A DNA stretch of 25,279 nt from JBQTIU01 sp052387815 (GTDB taxonomy: Bacteria; Pseudomonadota; Alphaproteobacteria; CACIAM-22H2), in contig JBQTIU010000102.1 of assembly GCA_052387815.1 (NCBI GenBank), positions 1-25,279 of the forward strand, given 5' to 3'. Positions 1 through 6,520 of the stretch are shown piece after piece. Numbering within the stretch: the stretch's first letter is position 1; every line of letters begins with the position of its first letter. The notes beneath the pieces are model-generated. The model saw only the letters and a list, made by a program, of their open reading frames with translations, did not search any database and was not told where the DNA came from. Position numbers and translations under genes: made by a program.

Positions 1-58
1 CGAACCTCATGACCCAGATCTCCCATAACACCGTTGTCCGTCGCATTCGCACCTCCAT
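1..58 (-). CDS. Transposase, N-terminal 19 codons only (partial)
   Basis: The ATG at 58 on the minus strand opens a frame that stays open to the window edge and begins MEVRMRRTTVLWEIW followed by VMRF. The MRF stretch normally leads into the helix-turn-helix that recognises the IS ends in ISNCY-like transposases; that helix would be outside the window. A second in-frame ATG lies four codons later. Too little is present to tell whether the transposase is intact. The call depends on the adjoining end repeats as much as on these residues. Confidence 0.5.
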   Translation of the reverse strand, partial: MEVRMRRTTVLWEIWVMRF

Positions 59-75
59 GAACAGAGTGCGAACAT

Positions 76-125
76 GCCGGACAACTCATGTGCTACGTAG
101 GCCGGACATATGATGTGCTACGGAC
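76..125. repeat. Two tandem 25-bp IS end repeats
   Basis: Copies at 76-100 and 101-125 share GCCGGACA, a variable 4-bp spacer, and ATGTGCTACG. The 25-bp period keeps the sites on similar helix faces. Such repeated sites just inside an IS end usually bind the transposase. The function is inferred; the repetition is directly visible. Confidence 0.7.
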
Positions 126-288
126 ACTCGCCAATCCACCCCGCTTGCCGGTGTCACCGCAACGGCCTAACCTTCACCCATCGATGCCTGCCTGCCCAAT
201 CTCAACAGAGAGCGGGACATCCCCCCGGATTCCGAGCCGATTGCTGCGCCGACACCGGGCCACCCTCGTCGCCCTGGTACGAGTTGCT

Positions 289-1602
289 TCAGGTGGCGAC
301 GGCTTCGGGGGATAGGAGGCCGTTGTTGGCCAGGTGGCTTTTCACGGCGAGTGGCGAAACACCGAAATGCTCGCCCGCGTCTTCGATGGCCTCGTTCGCC
401 AAATCGCCGTCGAGGAAGGCTTGAAGCGTGTCGATCGGGCACAGGAACTCGGCCGCGAAGGCACGCTGGGTCTTCTGCCGTGCGGTCTTGGCGTCGGTGG
501 CGGGCAGCCAGCGGTCTTCTCTCGGCGCCAAAAGGCGATCGGCTAGGAACCGGGCGGCCTCGAAACGCCGCCCAGGCCGGTTGCGCTTCCGGAATAGAAG
601 TCGGACACGATCCGGTGTCTCCCGCCGCACGGCCAAACCCAAAGGTAGCTTGCCCGGCGGTCCGTCGCCTTTCGTGAGGGCCCCGATCTGAACTTCGAGA
701 AACTTGGCCAGCGCCATGTCGGACACCGGCTCCGTTGCCAGCCCGAAGGCCGAGCGCGCGGTGCGGGCCAGAAGCCGCCCGCGCTCCCACGGTGCTCCGA
801 CGACGTAGGCCGGTTCCTCGAACGCACGGTCGAGCGTCCCCGGCAGGGCAATCCTTCCCTCCACGCCCGCAGATTGCGAGAGGTCGATCACCTTCGCGAG
901 GACCGCGGAGGGGTCCGAACCGGCGCACACGGGTGCAATCTCGGCGATCGCGGCCTCGCCCGCCTCGGACGAAAGGGTCCGCAGGTCTTTTAGAACCGCC
1001 TCCGGCGCCTCGTCAGGCTCGAAGCCGAGGCAGGCCTCGAACCGTCTGTAGGTGGCCGCCTCAGGATCGGCGCGCTCCTCTAAGACCGCGCGCCACAGCT
1101 TGTGAAGCTCGGTATTGCCGCTGCCCACCGCGTTGAGTCGGGCGAGCACCAGCGCCACAAAGCCGTCGATCGCGCGCTCGAAGGCCGGCGCCGGAATCGA
1201 GGCGCGGAAGTCCGCCAGATAACGAACGGGTTCGCTCGAGGCCGGATCGGAGGGGCGGCAGGTGGCGTCCATGGTCTCGCCGTCGGACTCGAAAACCAGC
1301 CGCAGCCATATGAAACCGTAGCCTGCGGCGGCAGTCTCGTGCGCCATGCGCCATGAGCCGCTCCGAGGCCCCCAGGGCGCCGGCTCCCATCGAAGCTGCC
1401 ACCATGAAGCGGCAAACCAGAGCGCAAGCGGGTAGGCGGAGAGGCGCACTTGTGAGTGGACGGATTTCGACCAATCGTCCTCCACGCGGGTCGCCACCCG
1501 GTCCCCGAACGCGATGCGAAGCAACGCCGACGTCTGCCGCACCTCGTCGGCCCCCTGGTCGGCCGACATCCAATCCGGCGCGATAGAAAGGTCGGACGTC
1601 AT
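289..1602 (-). CDS. 437-aa protein with C-terminal ImmA/IrrE-like domain lacking HExxH
   Basis: No confident family match for residues 1-320, which are rich in Trp and aromatic residues near 58-105. Residues about 333-430 follow the layout of ImmA/IrrE peptidase-like domains: a hydrophobic strand (VRLLF), a helix where the zinc motif is expected (RFEAARFLADRLL, 346-358), then a T-x-x-RQK-x-QRAFAAEFLCP segment (373-389) and a helical tail with FGVSP...VKSHLANNGLL (413-430). In active members the helix reads HExxH; here the aligned residues are R351-F-L-A-D355, so zinc-dependent proteolysis is unlikely. The ATG at 1602 overlaps the stop of the upstream 155-aa gene (ATGA), implying translational coupling. 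ImmA-like proteins often act with repressors or as antitoxin-like sensors; that role is only inferred here. Confidence 0.6.
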   Translation of the reverse strand: MTSDLSIAPDWMSADQGADEVRQTSALLRIAFGDRVATRVEDDWSKSVHSQVRLSAYPLALWFAASWWQLRWEPAPWGPRSGSWRMAHETAAAGYGFIWLRLVFESDGETMDATCRPSDPASSEPVRYLADFRASIPAPAFERAIDGFVALVLARLNAVGSGNTELHKLWRAVLEERADPEAATYRRFEACLGFEPDEAPEAVLKDLRTLSSEAGEAAIAEIAPVCAGSDPSAVLAKVIDLSQSAGVEGRIALPGTLDRAFEEPAYVVGAPWERGRLLARTARSAFGLATEPVSDMALAKFLEVQIGALTKGDGPPGKLPLGLAVRRETPDRVRLLFRKRNRPGRRFEAARFLADRLLAPREDRWLPATDAKTARQKTQRAFAAEFLCPIDTLQAFLDGDLANEAIEDAGEHFGVSPLAVKSHLANNGLLSPEAVAT

Positions 1603-2066
1603 CGGGCTTTCCAGCGCACCAAGACCTCATCGCGCAAAGGGTCGTCGGCCAGCATAGGATAGCCGTGGTAAACGCCCATCTCGGGGTTTTCTAGCATGGC
1701 CTCCAACGGAACGCCGTTTTCGACGACCGCCCAGACATTCTGCGGCCATCCGTTACGCATCTGAACGCTGACGAGACCGTGGCAAACGCCGGTCCTCAGA
1801 AGCTCGATCGCCAATACGCGCCTAAACACCTTGGCGTCGTCGCAAAGCGTCTTACCTGGCCTGGGCTGGCTCGACGGGCTGAGATCGAAGTCGCCGGGAT
1901 TGCATTTGTGCTCGGGGTTGCCGCCATAACGGACGCGGGCGGCCAACTCTGCGAGCACGCGCGGGTCGTCCGCCGACAGCGGGACGACGCGCAGCCGACG
2001 CTTCGGATTGGGGGTCTTTCTCTTTCTCATCGGTTCCGTTGTTAGCATATTCGGCTGCGTGGCCAA
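1599..2066 (-). CDS. Hypothetical protein, partner of the ImmA-like gene
   Basis: Family not recognised. The product is up to 155 aa: a very basic N-terminus (RKRKTPNPKRRLRVV, near 14-28), then a soluble mixed sequence with a conserved-looking GNPEHKCNPGDFDLSP stretch near 49-64 and a C-terminal part rich in Val, Trp and acidic residues. No membrane segment or signal peptide is seen. The start is unclear: TTG at 2066, ATG at 2048 and ATG at 2030 are all in frame. The ATG at 2030 has a weak GGA-containing sequence upstream and begins MRKRK, and may be the true start (143 aa). The stop overlaps the next start by four bases, so the two genes form one unit with a probable shared function. Confidence 0.65.
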   Translation of the reverse strand: MATQPNMLTTEPMRKRKTPNPKRRLRVVPLSADDPRVLAELAARVRYGGNPEHKCNPGDFDLSPSSQPRPGKTLCDDAKVFRRVLAIELLRTGVCHGLVSVQMRNGWPQNVWAVVENGVPLEAMLENPEMGVYHGYPMLADDPLRDEVLVRWKAR

Positions 2067-2075
2067 AGTGTAGAC

Positions 2076-2087
2076 GGGGATATCCCC
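2076..2087. promoter_or_regulatory. 12-bp palindrome upstream of the two-gene unit
   Basis: GGGGATATCCCC is a perfect palindrome directly followed by AGGGGAATC, which repeats half of it. It lies 10-50 bp ahead of the possible starts of the 155-aa gene. It could be an operator for self-regulation. I see no convincing -10/-35 pair, so this is tentative. The rest of the 195-bp gap to 2261 shows nothing else clear. Confidence 0.3.
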
Positions 2088-2261
2088 AGGGGAATCGCAA
2101 ATGGATTTTCCGATTCGATATGTGCTCGACGGAGCCCGCCCGGGTCTGTGAGGGCGAAGGCCGAATGGCTGAGCTACTCGACCATCTCCCGGCCTGGCGG
2201 TAGATCGAGCGCAGCGTCGGCAAAGGATCGCCCTTGCGCGGATGCTGCACCGTGACCCGCC

Positions 2262-3434
2262 CTAAAGCCGCCCGTCGAGCGCGGCGAGATACATGCGCTT
2301 GAGTTCGGGGGCGCCGACCTTGATCGGGTTGCCGGCCGCGCAGGGATCGACGGCCGCCATCGCGGCGAACCTGTCGACCTGGCCTGCCGCCATGCCGAGG
2401 TCGGCAAGCGTGTGCGGAATGCCGATCCGCCGGCGCAAATCCAGGACCCAGTCCATGACCCCGTTCCAGCTCGCCTCGCCAAGCCCGATATAGCGGGCAA
2501 GCCGGACCAGCTTGGCCTCGACCGCCGGGCGGTTGAACGCCAGCACGTAGGGCATGACCACGGCGTTGGTGAGGCCGTGATGGCTGTCGAGCACTGCGCC
2601 CACGGGGTGCGAGAGGGCGTGGATCGCGCCCAGCCCCTTCTGGAACGCGGCCGCGCCCATGCCCGCCGCCGCCAACATGAAGGCGCGGGCCTCGAGGTCG
2701 GACCCCACGGCGACCGCGCGCGGCAAATAGGAGGCGACCAGCCGGATACCCTCGACGGCGATGCCGTCAGCGTAAGGGTGAAGGCCGGGCGCGCAATAGG
2801 CCTCGAGGCAATGGGCGAGCGCGTCCATCCCGGTCGCCGCCGTGATCGGCGCCGGCAGGCCGAGCGTCAGTTTGGGATCGGCGATCACCGCCGCCGGCAT
2901 CATCTTGGGGTGGAAGATGATCTTCTTGGTGTGGGTCGCTTCGTCGACGATCACCCCGGCGCGCCCCACCTCCGACCCGGTGCCGGCGGTGGTCGGCACG
3001 GCCACGGTTGGCGCGATGGCGGCCGCATCGGCGCGCGTCCACCAGTCGCCGATGTCCTCGAAATCCCACATCGGCCGCCGCTGCCCGGCCATCAAGGCGA
3101 TCACCTTGCCGCAATCGAGCGCGCTGCCGCCGCCGAACGCGATCACGCCGTCATGCTTGCCGGCGCGAAAGGCGTCGAGGCCGTCGGCGACGTTCCTGGC
3201 GATGGGATTGGATTTGACGTCGGCGAACAGCGCCACCGCCAGGCCGGCCCCGGCGCACGCCTCGAGCGCGGCGGCGATCATCGGCAGTTTGGCGAGCCCC
3301 GGGTCGGTGACCAGCAGCGGGCGCGCGATGCCCACCGCCCGGCAAGCGTCGGGGAGCTCCTTGATGCGGCCCGGGCCGAAGCGGATCGCGGTCGGATAGT
3401 TCCAGTTGCCGGCCAGCGTCCGCGGGTCGATCAT
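2262..3434 (-). CDS. Iron-containing (group III) alcohol dehydrogenase
   Basis: A cytosolic NAD(P)-dependent alcohol dehydrogenase of the FucO/AdhB superfamily, full length at 390 aa. The nucleotide-binding GGGS loop is at 101-104. Metal ligands follow the FucO pattern: D204 and H208 in GMDALAH, H272 in the AIHALSH segment, and H286 at the end of DSHHG. The ATG at 3434 has a GAAAGG ribosome site about eight bases ahead. It lies 12 bp after the aldehyde dehydrogenase gene on the same strand, so the pair forms an operon in which this enzyme would make the aldehyde that its neighbour oxidises. The substrate cannot be read from the sequence. A glutamine-synthetase-like gene upstream suggests a gamma-glutamylated amino alcohol, such as gamma-glutamylethanolamide. 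Confidence 0.9.
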   Translation of the reverse strand: MIDPRTLAGNWNYPTAIRFGPGRIKELPDACRAVGIARPLLVTDPGLAKLPMIAAALEACAGAGLAVALFADVKSNPIARNVADGLDAFRAGKHDGVIAFGGGSALDCGKVIALMAGQRRPMWDFEDIGDWWTRADAAAIAPTVAVPTTAGTGSEVGRAGVIVDEATHTKKIIFHPKMMPAAVIADPKLTLGLPAPITAATGMDALAHCLEAYCAPGLHPYADGIAVEGIRLVASYLPRAVAVGSDLEARAFMLAAAGMGAAAFQKGLGAIHALSHPVGAVLDSHHGLTNAVVMPYVLAFNRPAVEAKLVRLARYIGLGEASWNGVMDWVLDLRRRIGIPHTLADLGMAAGQVDRFAAMAAVDPCAAGNPIKVGAPELKRMYLAALDGRL

Positions 3435-3446
3435 GCCGGCGGCCTT

Positions 3447-4835
3447 TCAGACGGATGTGCGCAGGTGGAAGGATTTCGGGCGGGTCAAATACCCGAAGCC
3501 AAGCTTCGAGAGCGTGCAGCCGCGACCCGAATCCTTGACCCCCGTCCAGGCGAGCGCCGGGTCGAGATAGTCGCAGCGGTTCATGAACCAGGTGCCGGTG
3601 GCGATGCGGTCGCCGAGCGCGAGGGCGGCGTCCTCGGAGGCGGTCCAGATCGAGGCGGTGAGCCCGTAGGGGCTGTCGTTCATCAGTTTGACCGCTTCCT
3701 CGTCCGAGCCCACTTTCATGATGCCGATCGCCGGCCCGAAGCTTTCCTCGGTCATGATCCGCATCGAATGGTCGACCTCGACCACGACTTGCGGGGCCAT
3801 GTAGGGCGTGCCCTCACGGTCGGCGGGGAAGCGCTGGGGGTCGATCAGCGAGCGCGCGCCGGCCCGCACCGCGTCGGCGACCTGGGCGCGCACCAGGTCG
3901 GCGGCCGAGGCGCGCACCATCGGCCCCAGCGTGGTCTCGGCATCGAGCGGCGAGCCGAGCCGGTAGGCCTTGGCGAGGTCGACGAACCCGGCGACGAACT
4001 TATCGTAGACGTCGCGATGGACATAGATGCGCTCGATGGCGCAGCACGACTGGCCGGAATTGAAGAAGGCGCCGTCGACCAGGTTGGCGATCGCGTGCTC
4101 GAGCGTGGCGTCGCCCCGCACATAGGCCGGGTCCTTGCCGCCGAGCTCGAGGCCGAGCCCGATGAAGCGGCCGGCGGCGGCGCGCTGGACGGCCTTGCCG
4201 CCGGCAACCGAGCCGGTGAAGGCGACGAAATCGACCTCCGGGCTGCGGATGACGGCCTCGGTGTCGGCGTGGGAGAGGTGGAGGGCCTGGAACGCGCCCG
4301 GGGGCAGGCCGGCCGAAGCGAAGCCCGCGGCGAAGCGCTCGGCGACCAGCGGCGTCTGCGCGGAATGCTTGAGGAGGACCGCGTTGCCGGCAAGCAGGGC
4401 CGGGACGACGGCGTTGACCGCGGTCAAGTACGGATAGTTCCACGGCGCGATGACCAGGACGGCGCCCAAGGGCTCGTGGCGGATGAACCGCGTGAAACCG
4501 GGCTTGGGCTCGACCGCGACATCGGCGAGCGCGCCGGGCGCCGCCTGGATCATGTAGCGCGCGCGTTCGGCGAGCCCGTCGATCTCGCCGGGCGTGTAGC
4601 GGAGCGGGCGGCCCATCTGCAAGGTGAGCTCGCGGGCGAGCTCGGCCTTCTTCGCCTCCATCGCCTCGACGAAGCGGTTGAGCAGCCGGGCGCGCTCGGC
4701 GACGGGCACGCGCCGCCACTCGGCTTGCGCGCTCTTCGCCCGCGCCAGCGCGGCCGCGATGTCGGCGGCGGACGCCAAGGGGCGCTCGGCGACGATCCGT
4801 CCATCGACCGGCGAGATGGTCTGGAGCGTCGCCAT
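3447..4835 (-). CDS. NAD(P)-dependent aldehyde dehydrogenase
   Basis: Oxidises an aldehyde to the acid; 462 aa, the usual length of the superfamily. Visible motifs are PWNYP at 131-135 with the oxyanion N133, the FTGS nucleotide loop at 206-209, the general base E230 in LELGG, and the catalytic C264 in SGQSCCAIERIYV. The GQSCCAIERIYV form is close to bacterial gamma-aminobutyraldehyde/succinate-semialdehyde-type relatives, but substrate choice is not readable. It is first in a two-gene minus-strand operon with the iron alcohol dehydrogenase, 12 bp apart. No Shine-Dalgarno is seen before the ATG at 4835; a TATAAA box at 4844-4849 would make the transcript nearly leaderless. It is separated from the glutamine-synthetase-like gene by an AbiEii-like module. 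Confidence 0.92.
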   Translation of the reverse strand: MATLQTISPVDGRIVAERPLASAADIAAALARAKSAQAEWRRVPVAERARLLNRFVEAMEAKKAELARELTLQMGRPLRYTPGEIDGLAERARYMIQAAPGALADVAVEPKPGFTRFIRHEPLGAVLVIAPWNYPYLTAVNAVVPALLAGNAVLLKHSAQTPLVAERFAAGFASAGLPPGAFQALHLSHADTEAVIRSPEVDFVAFTGSVAGGKAVQRAAAGRFIGLGLELGGKDPAYVRGDATLEHAIANLVDGAFFNSGQSCCAIERIYVHRDVYDKFVAGFVDLAKAYRLGSPLDAETTLGPMVRASAADLVRAQVADAVRAGARSLIDPQRFPADREGTPYMAPQVVVEVDHSMRIMTEESFGPAIGIMKVGSDEEAVKLMNDSPYGLTASIWTASEDAALALGDRIATGTWFMNRCDYLDPALAWTGVKDSGRGCTLSKLGFGYLTRPKSFHLRTSV

Positions 4836-4843
4836 CGAAATGC

Positions 4844-4872
4844 TTTATAGCCGGGCTTTACCGCTTTTGCCA
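4844..4872 (-). promoter_or_regulatory. Possible promoter of the ALDH-ADH operon
   Basis: On the minus strand, TATAAA (4849-4844) lies 17 bp after TGGCAA (4872-4867). The -10 is good and the -35 is poor. The predicted transcription start falls one to three bases before the ATG at 4835, giving a leaderless or near-leaderless message, which fits the lack of a ribosome site. The -35 and spacer lie inside direct repeat copy A. Confidence 0.3.
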
Positions 4873-4897
4873 CTGCCCTGGCCGCGACGTCCGTCCG
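4850..4897. repeat. 48-bp imperfect direct repeat, copy A
   Basis: Matches 6282-6329 in the same orientation at about 41 of 48 positions, both starting GCC(G/A)GGCTTT and ending CGTCCGTCCG. It lies between the ALDH gene and the AbiEii-like module, and copy B lies on the other side of that module. In one frame of the minus strand both copies read as Gly/Ser/Lys-rich peptide, but no gene is convincing. Confidence 0.65.
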
Positions 4898-4980
4898 CCG
4901 ACGAGGTATGGATGGCCGAATCGCCTTCGGGTTCAACCCGAGGGCCGGCCATGACACGATCGAAGTTCAGCACCGCACCG

Positions 4981-5784
4981 TCAGCCCGGGCGGTCCGGAA
5001 TCGCCGGCCACGCGCCGCGCAGGCGGGCGCCATGCAGGTGCAGACGTTGCGCCGCCACCGCTTCGGGATTCGGCATCGCCACATTCGAATCGGCATCCAA
5101 ATACAGGCACCCCATGTGGTCCGGCGGCAGATTCGGGAACAGCTTGCGCGCCTCGCGGATCGCGGCCAGCAACGTCTTCTTCATCGCCACGGCGTCGACT
5201 TTGGCCGAAGTCAGGATCTCGCCGGTGAGCCGCGCCGGATCGAGGCGCGAATTGCGACTGATCTCGTCGAGGACCAGATCCGGCGTGAAGCCCGCATCCT
5301 TGGCCGGCGCCGCCCACGCCAGGGCGGCGAGCGGATAGCCGTGCGCGTGCAGCTCGACGACGTCGACGACATCGCGCGGCTCCTGCCGTCCGGCAAGCGC
5401 GAGGACCTTATTGACGGCGAGGTCGATGTCGTGGAGCCGCCAGCCGAATTCGGGATCCTCGACGGCCGGGAAAAACCGGAAGGCGGATTCGACGGTCCAT
5501 TCGAGCCGGGTGAACTCGACGCCGTTGCCGTCCCGCACGATCGCCTGGACATGGCCGCGCGAAAATCCCGGGACGGTCTCCGTCCGGAATTCGGCCTGGC
5601 GCAGGACCCCCAGGTCTTGCCGCGCGGCCGCCTGCACCCGCGCGACGGCTTCGTGGAAAATATCGACATGGCACGACAGGCGCGCCCGCTTTCGATTGAG
5701 CGCCGCGCCGCCGGCGACCAAGCTGTCGGGCGAGCGGTTGCGGGCGATGCATGCGAGGACGCGCCGTTGAAATTCGGTTAGCAT
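4981..5784 (-). CDS. AbiEii/AbiGii-type nucleotidyltransferase toxin-like protein, altered active site
   Basis: The 267-aa product matches the minimal-nucleotidyltransferase family of type IV-like toxins: GGAALN at 25-30, then SCHVDIFHE at 37-45, a core strand (FTRLEW), and the typical helix DLAVNKVLALAGRQEPRDVV followed by a VVELH segment. In active members the second motif is S-x-D-x-D, with two metal-binding acidic residues. Here the first is His39 and only Asp41 remains, so activity may be changed or lost. The ATG at 5784 follows the stop of the 115-aa upstream gene by 3 bp, so the two are co-transcribed from the promoter at 6156-6184. The module separates the glutamine-synthetase-like gene from the ALDH-ADH pair. 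The family assignment is from remembered family sequence, not a search. Confidence 0.75.
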   Translation of the reverse strand: MLTEFQRRVLACIARNRSPDSLVAGGAALNRKRARLSCHVDIFHEAVARVQAAARQDLGVLRQAEFRTETVPGFSRGHVQAIVRDGNGVEFTRLEWTVESAFRFFPAVEDPEFGWRLHDIDLAVNKVLALAGRQEPRDVVDVVELHAHGYPLAALAWAAPAKDAGFTPDLVLDEISRNSRLDPARLTGEILTSAKVDAVAMKKTLLAAIREARKLFPNLPPDHMGCLYLDADSNVAMPNPEAVAAQRLHLHGARLRGAWPAIPDRPG

Positions 5785-5787
5785 GGT

Positions 5788-6135
5788 CTACGGCGCCGCC
5801 TTGCGCGCCATCTCCTCGATCTCACTCGCCAGCCGCCAGCCCTCGTGCCCACCGTGCTTGCGCAGGCGCGAGACGATGATCGCGCGCATCGGCTCGTCGC
5901 GCCGCGCCAGATCCACGTTCCACAAGCATCGCGGCCCGAACCGCCGGACGGCCCGGTCGAGCAGCCGGTCGAGCTTCGCGCGCGCGACGGCCGTCTCGCG
6001 CAACCGGGTGGCATAAGCCTTCACGCCGTCGGCGCGCTCGCGCGGAACGACGACTTCGACGCGCACCAAACCGAGCGTGCGCGCCATCCGCCGGCGATGA
6101 CGCCGGACCCGGGCGGCGACCGTGACATCCGTCAT
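5788..6135 (-). CDS. Putative DNA-binding antitoxin of the AbiEii-like module
   Basis: 115 aa, strongly basic at the N-terminus (RVRRHRRRMARTLGLVRVEV, 9-28), followed by VVPRERADGVKAYATRLRE. A short beta strand (VRVEVVVP) followed by a helix, as here, suggests a ribbon-helix-helix or MazE-like DNA-binding fold. The C-terminal half is helical and could cover the toxin. It is first in the unit and ends 3 bp before the toxin gene. The ATG at 6135 lies about 14 bases after the predicted transcription start. The palindrome inside its own promoter is the expected target for self-repression. Fold and role are inferred from context and the basic N-terminus. Confidence 0.6.
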   Translation of the reverse strand: MTDVTVAARVRRHRRRMARTLGLVRVEVVVPRERADGVKAYATRLRETAVARAKLDRLLDRAVRRFGPRCLWNVDLARRDEPMRAIIVSRLRKHGGHEGWRLASEIEEMARKAAP

Positions 6136-6155
6136 ATCGCACCGTTACCGATCAC

Positions 6156-6184
6156 AACATAATCGTTACCGGTAACGATTTCAA
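6156..6184 (-). promoter_or_regulatory. Promoter of the AbiEii-like module
   Basis: On the minus strand, TTGAAA (6184-6179) is followed after exactly 17 bp by TATGTT (6161-6156). Transcription should start near 6149, about 14 bases before the ATG at 6135. The spacer is almost exactly filled by the 20-bp palindrome. Confidence 0.65.
6161..6180. promoter_or_regulatory. 20-bp perfect palindromic operator
   Basis: AATCGTTACCGGTAACGATT reads the same on both strands. It lies between the -35 and -10 boxes, so a bound dimer would block RNA polymerase. A half-site, CGTTACCGA at 6143-6151, repeats CGTTACCGG of the palindrome 21 bp away (two helical turns), which suggests a second, weaker binding position just past the transcription start. 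Confidence 0.7.
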
Positions 6185-6225
6185 GAAGCCACGGAAGGCC
6201 CGCCGGCGGCGGTCGCGGTGCCGGC

Positions 6226-6282
6226 GGCAAAACGCTTACCGCCGTCGACCTTCTTACCCGCGTCGTAGCCGACCGGATATGG
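6226..6282 (-). pseudogene. Possible IS5-family transposase fragment
   Basis: The minus-strand translation contains VGYDAGKKVDGGKR, close to the GYDAGKKxxGRKR segment that precedes a catalytic region in many IS5-group DDE transposases. There is no start, no other transposase motif and no flanking repeat of its own. It may be a relic from the event that separated the glutamine-synthetase-like gene from the ALDH-ADH genes, or chance. The remainder of the 385-bp gap 6136-6520 holds the promoter, the operator and repeat copy B. Confidence 0.25.
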
Positions 6283-6329
6283 CCAGGCTTTGCCGCTATT
6301 GCCGCTGCCGTTGCCGCGCCGTCCGTCCG
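6282..6329. repeat. 48-bp imperfect direct repeat, copy B
   Basis: Same-orientation partner of 4850-4897, with about seven mismatches over 48 bp. It lies between the glutamine-synthetase-like gene and the AbiEii-like module, so the two copies bracket that module with a period of 1432 bp. Confidence 0.65.
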
Positions 6330-6520
6330 GATGGCCGTCTGGCGTGCCGCGCCCCGTTGCGCTGGCGGCGGAGTAGCGGCACCATGCCCGGCCCAGGTCG
6401 AGCTTGCGGTGTAGGATATTGCGATAGGATGGGCATCGCAAGCAAACTGCCGCAAACAAGCAGGACTCAACTGTCGAGGAATTCCTCGACCTGCTTTAGC
6501 CCGCCCTTCCGGACAGCCGC

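Larger units (their letters stand above)
1..126 (-). mobile_element. Terminal segment of an insertion sequence (ISNCY-like), cut by the window edge
   Basis: Read on the minus strand, this stretch starts at about 126 with TGTCCGTAGCACATC, contains two tandem copies of a 25-bp end repeat, and then opens into a reading frame at 58 that runs off the window. Repeated end motifs followed closely by a transposase start are typical of an IS terminus. The first residues (MEVRMRR...VMRF) resemble the N-terminus of ISNCY-type transposases from memory; the family call is uncertain. The element lies just downstream of the 437-aa ImmA-like gene. No target-site duplication can be checked because the other end is outside the window. 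Confidence 0.55.

Noticed and set aside
2412..4850. 812-aa plus-strand open frame
   Set aside because: It lies entirely antisense to the well-supported ADH and ALDH genes and is low-complexity Arg/Gly/Asp/Ala, the usual product of GC-rich shadow frames.
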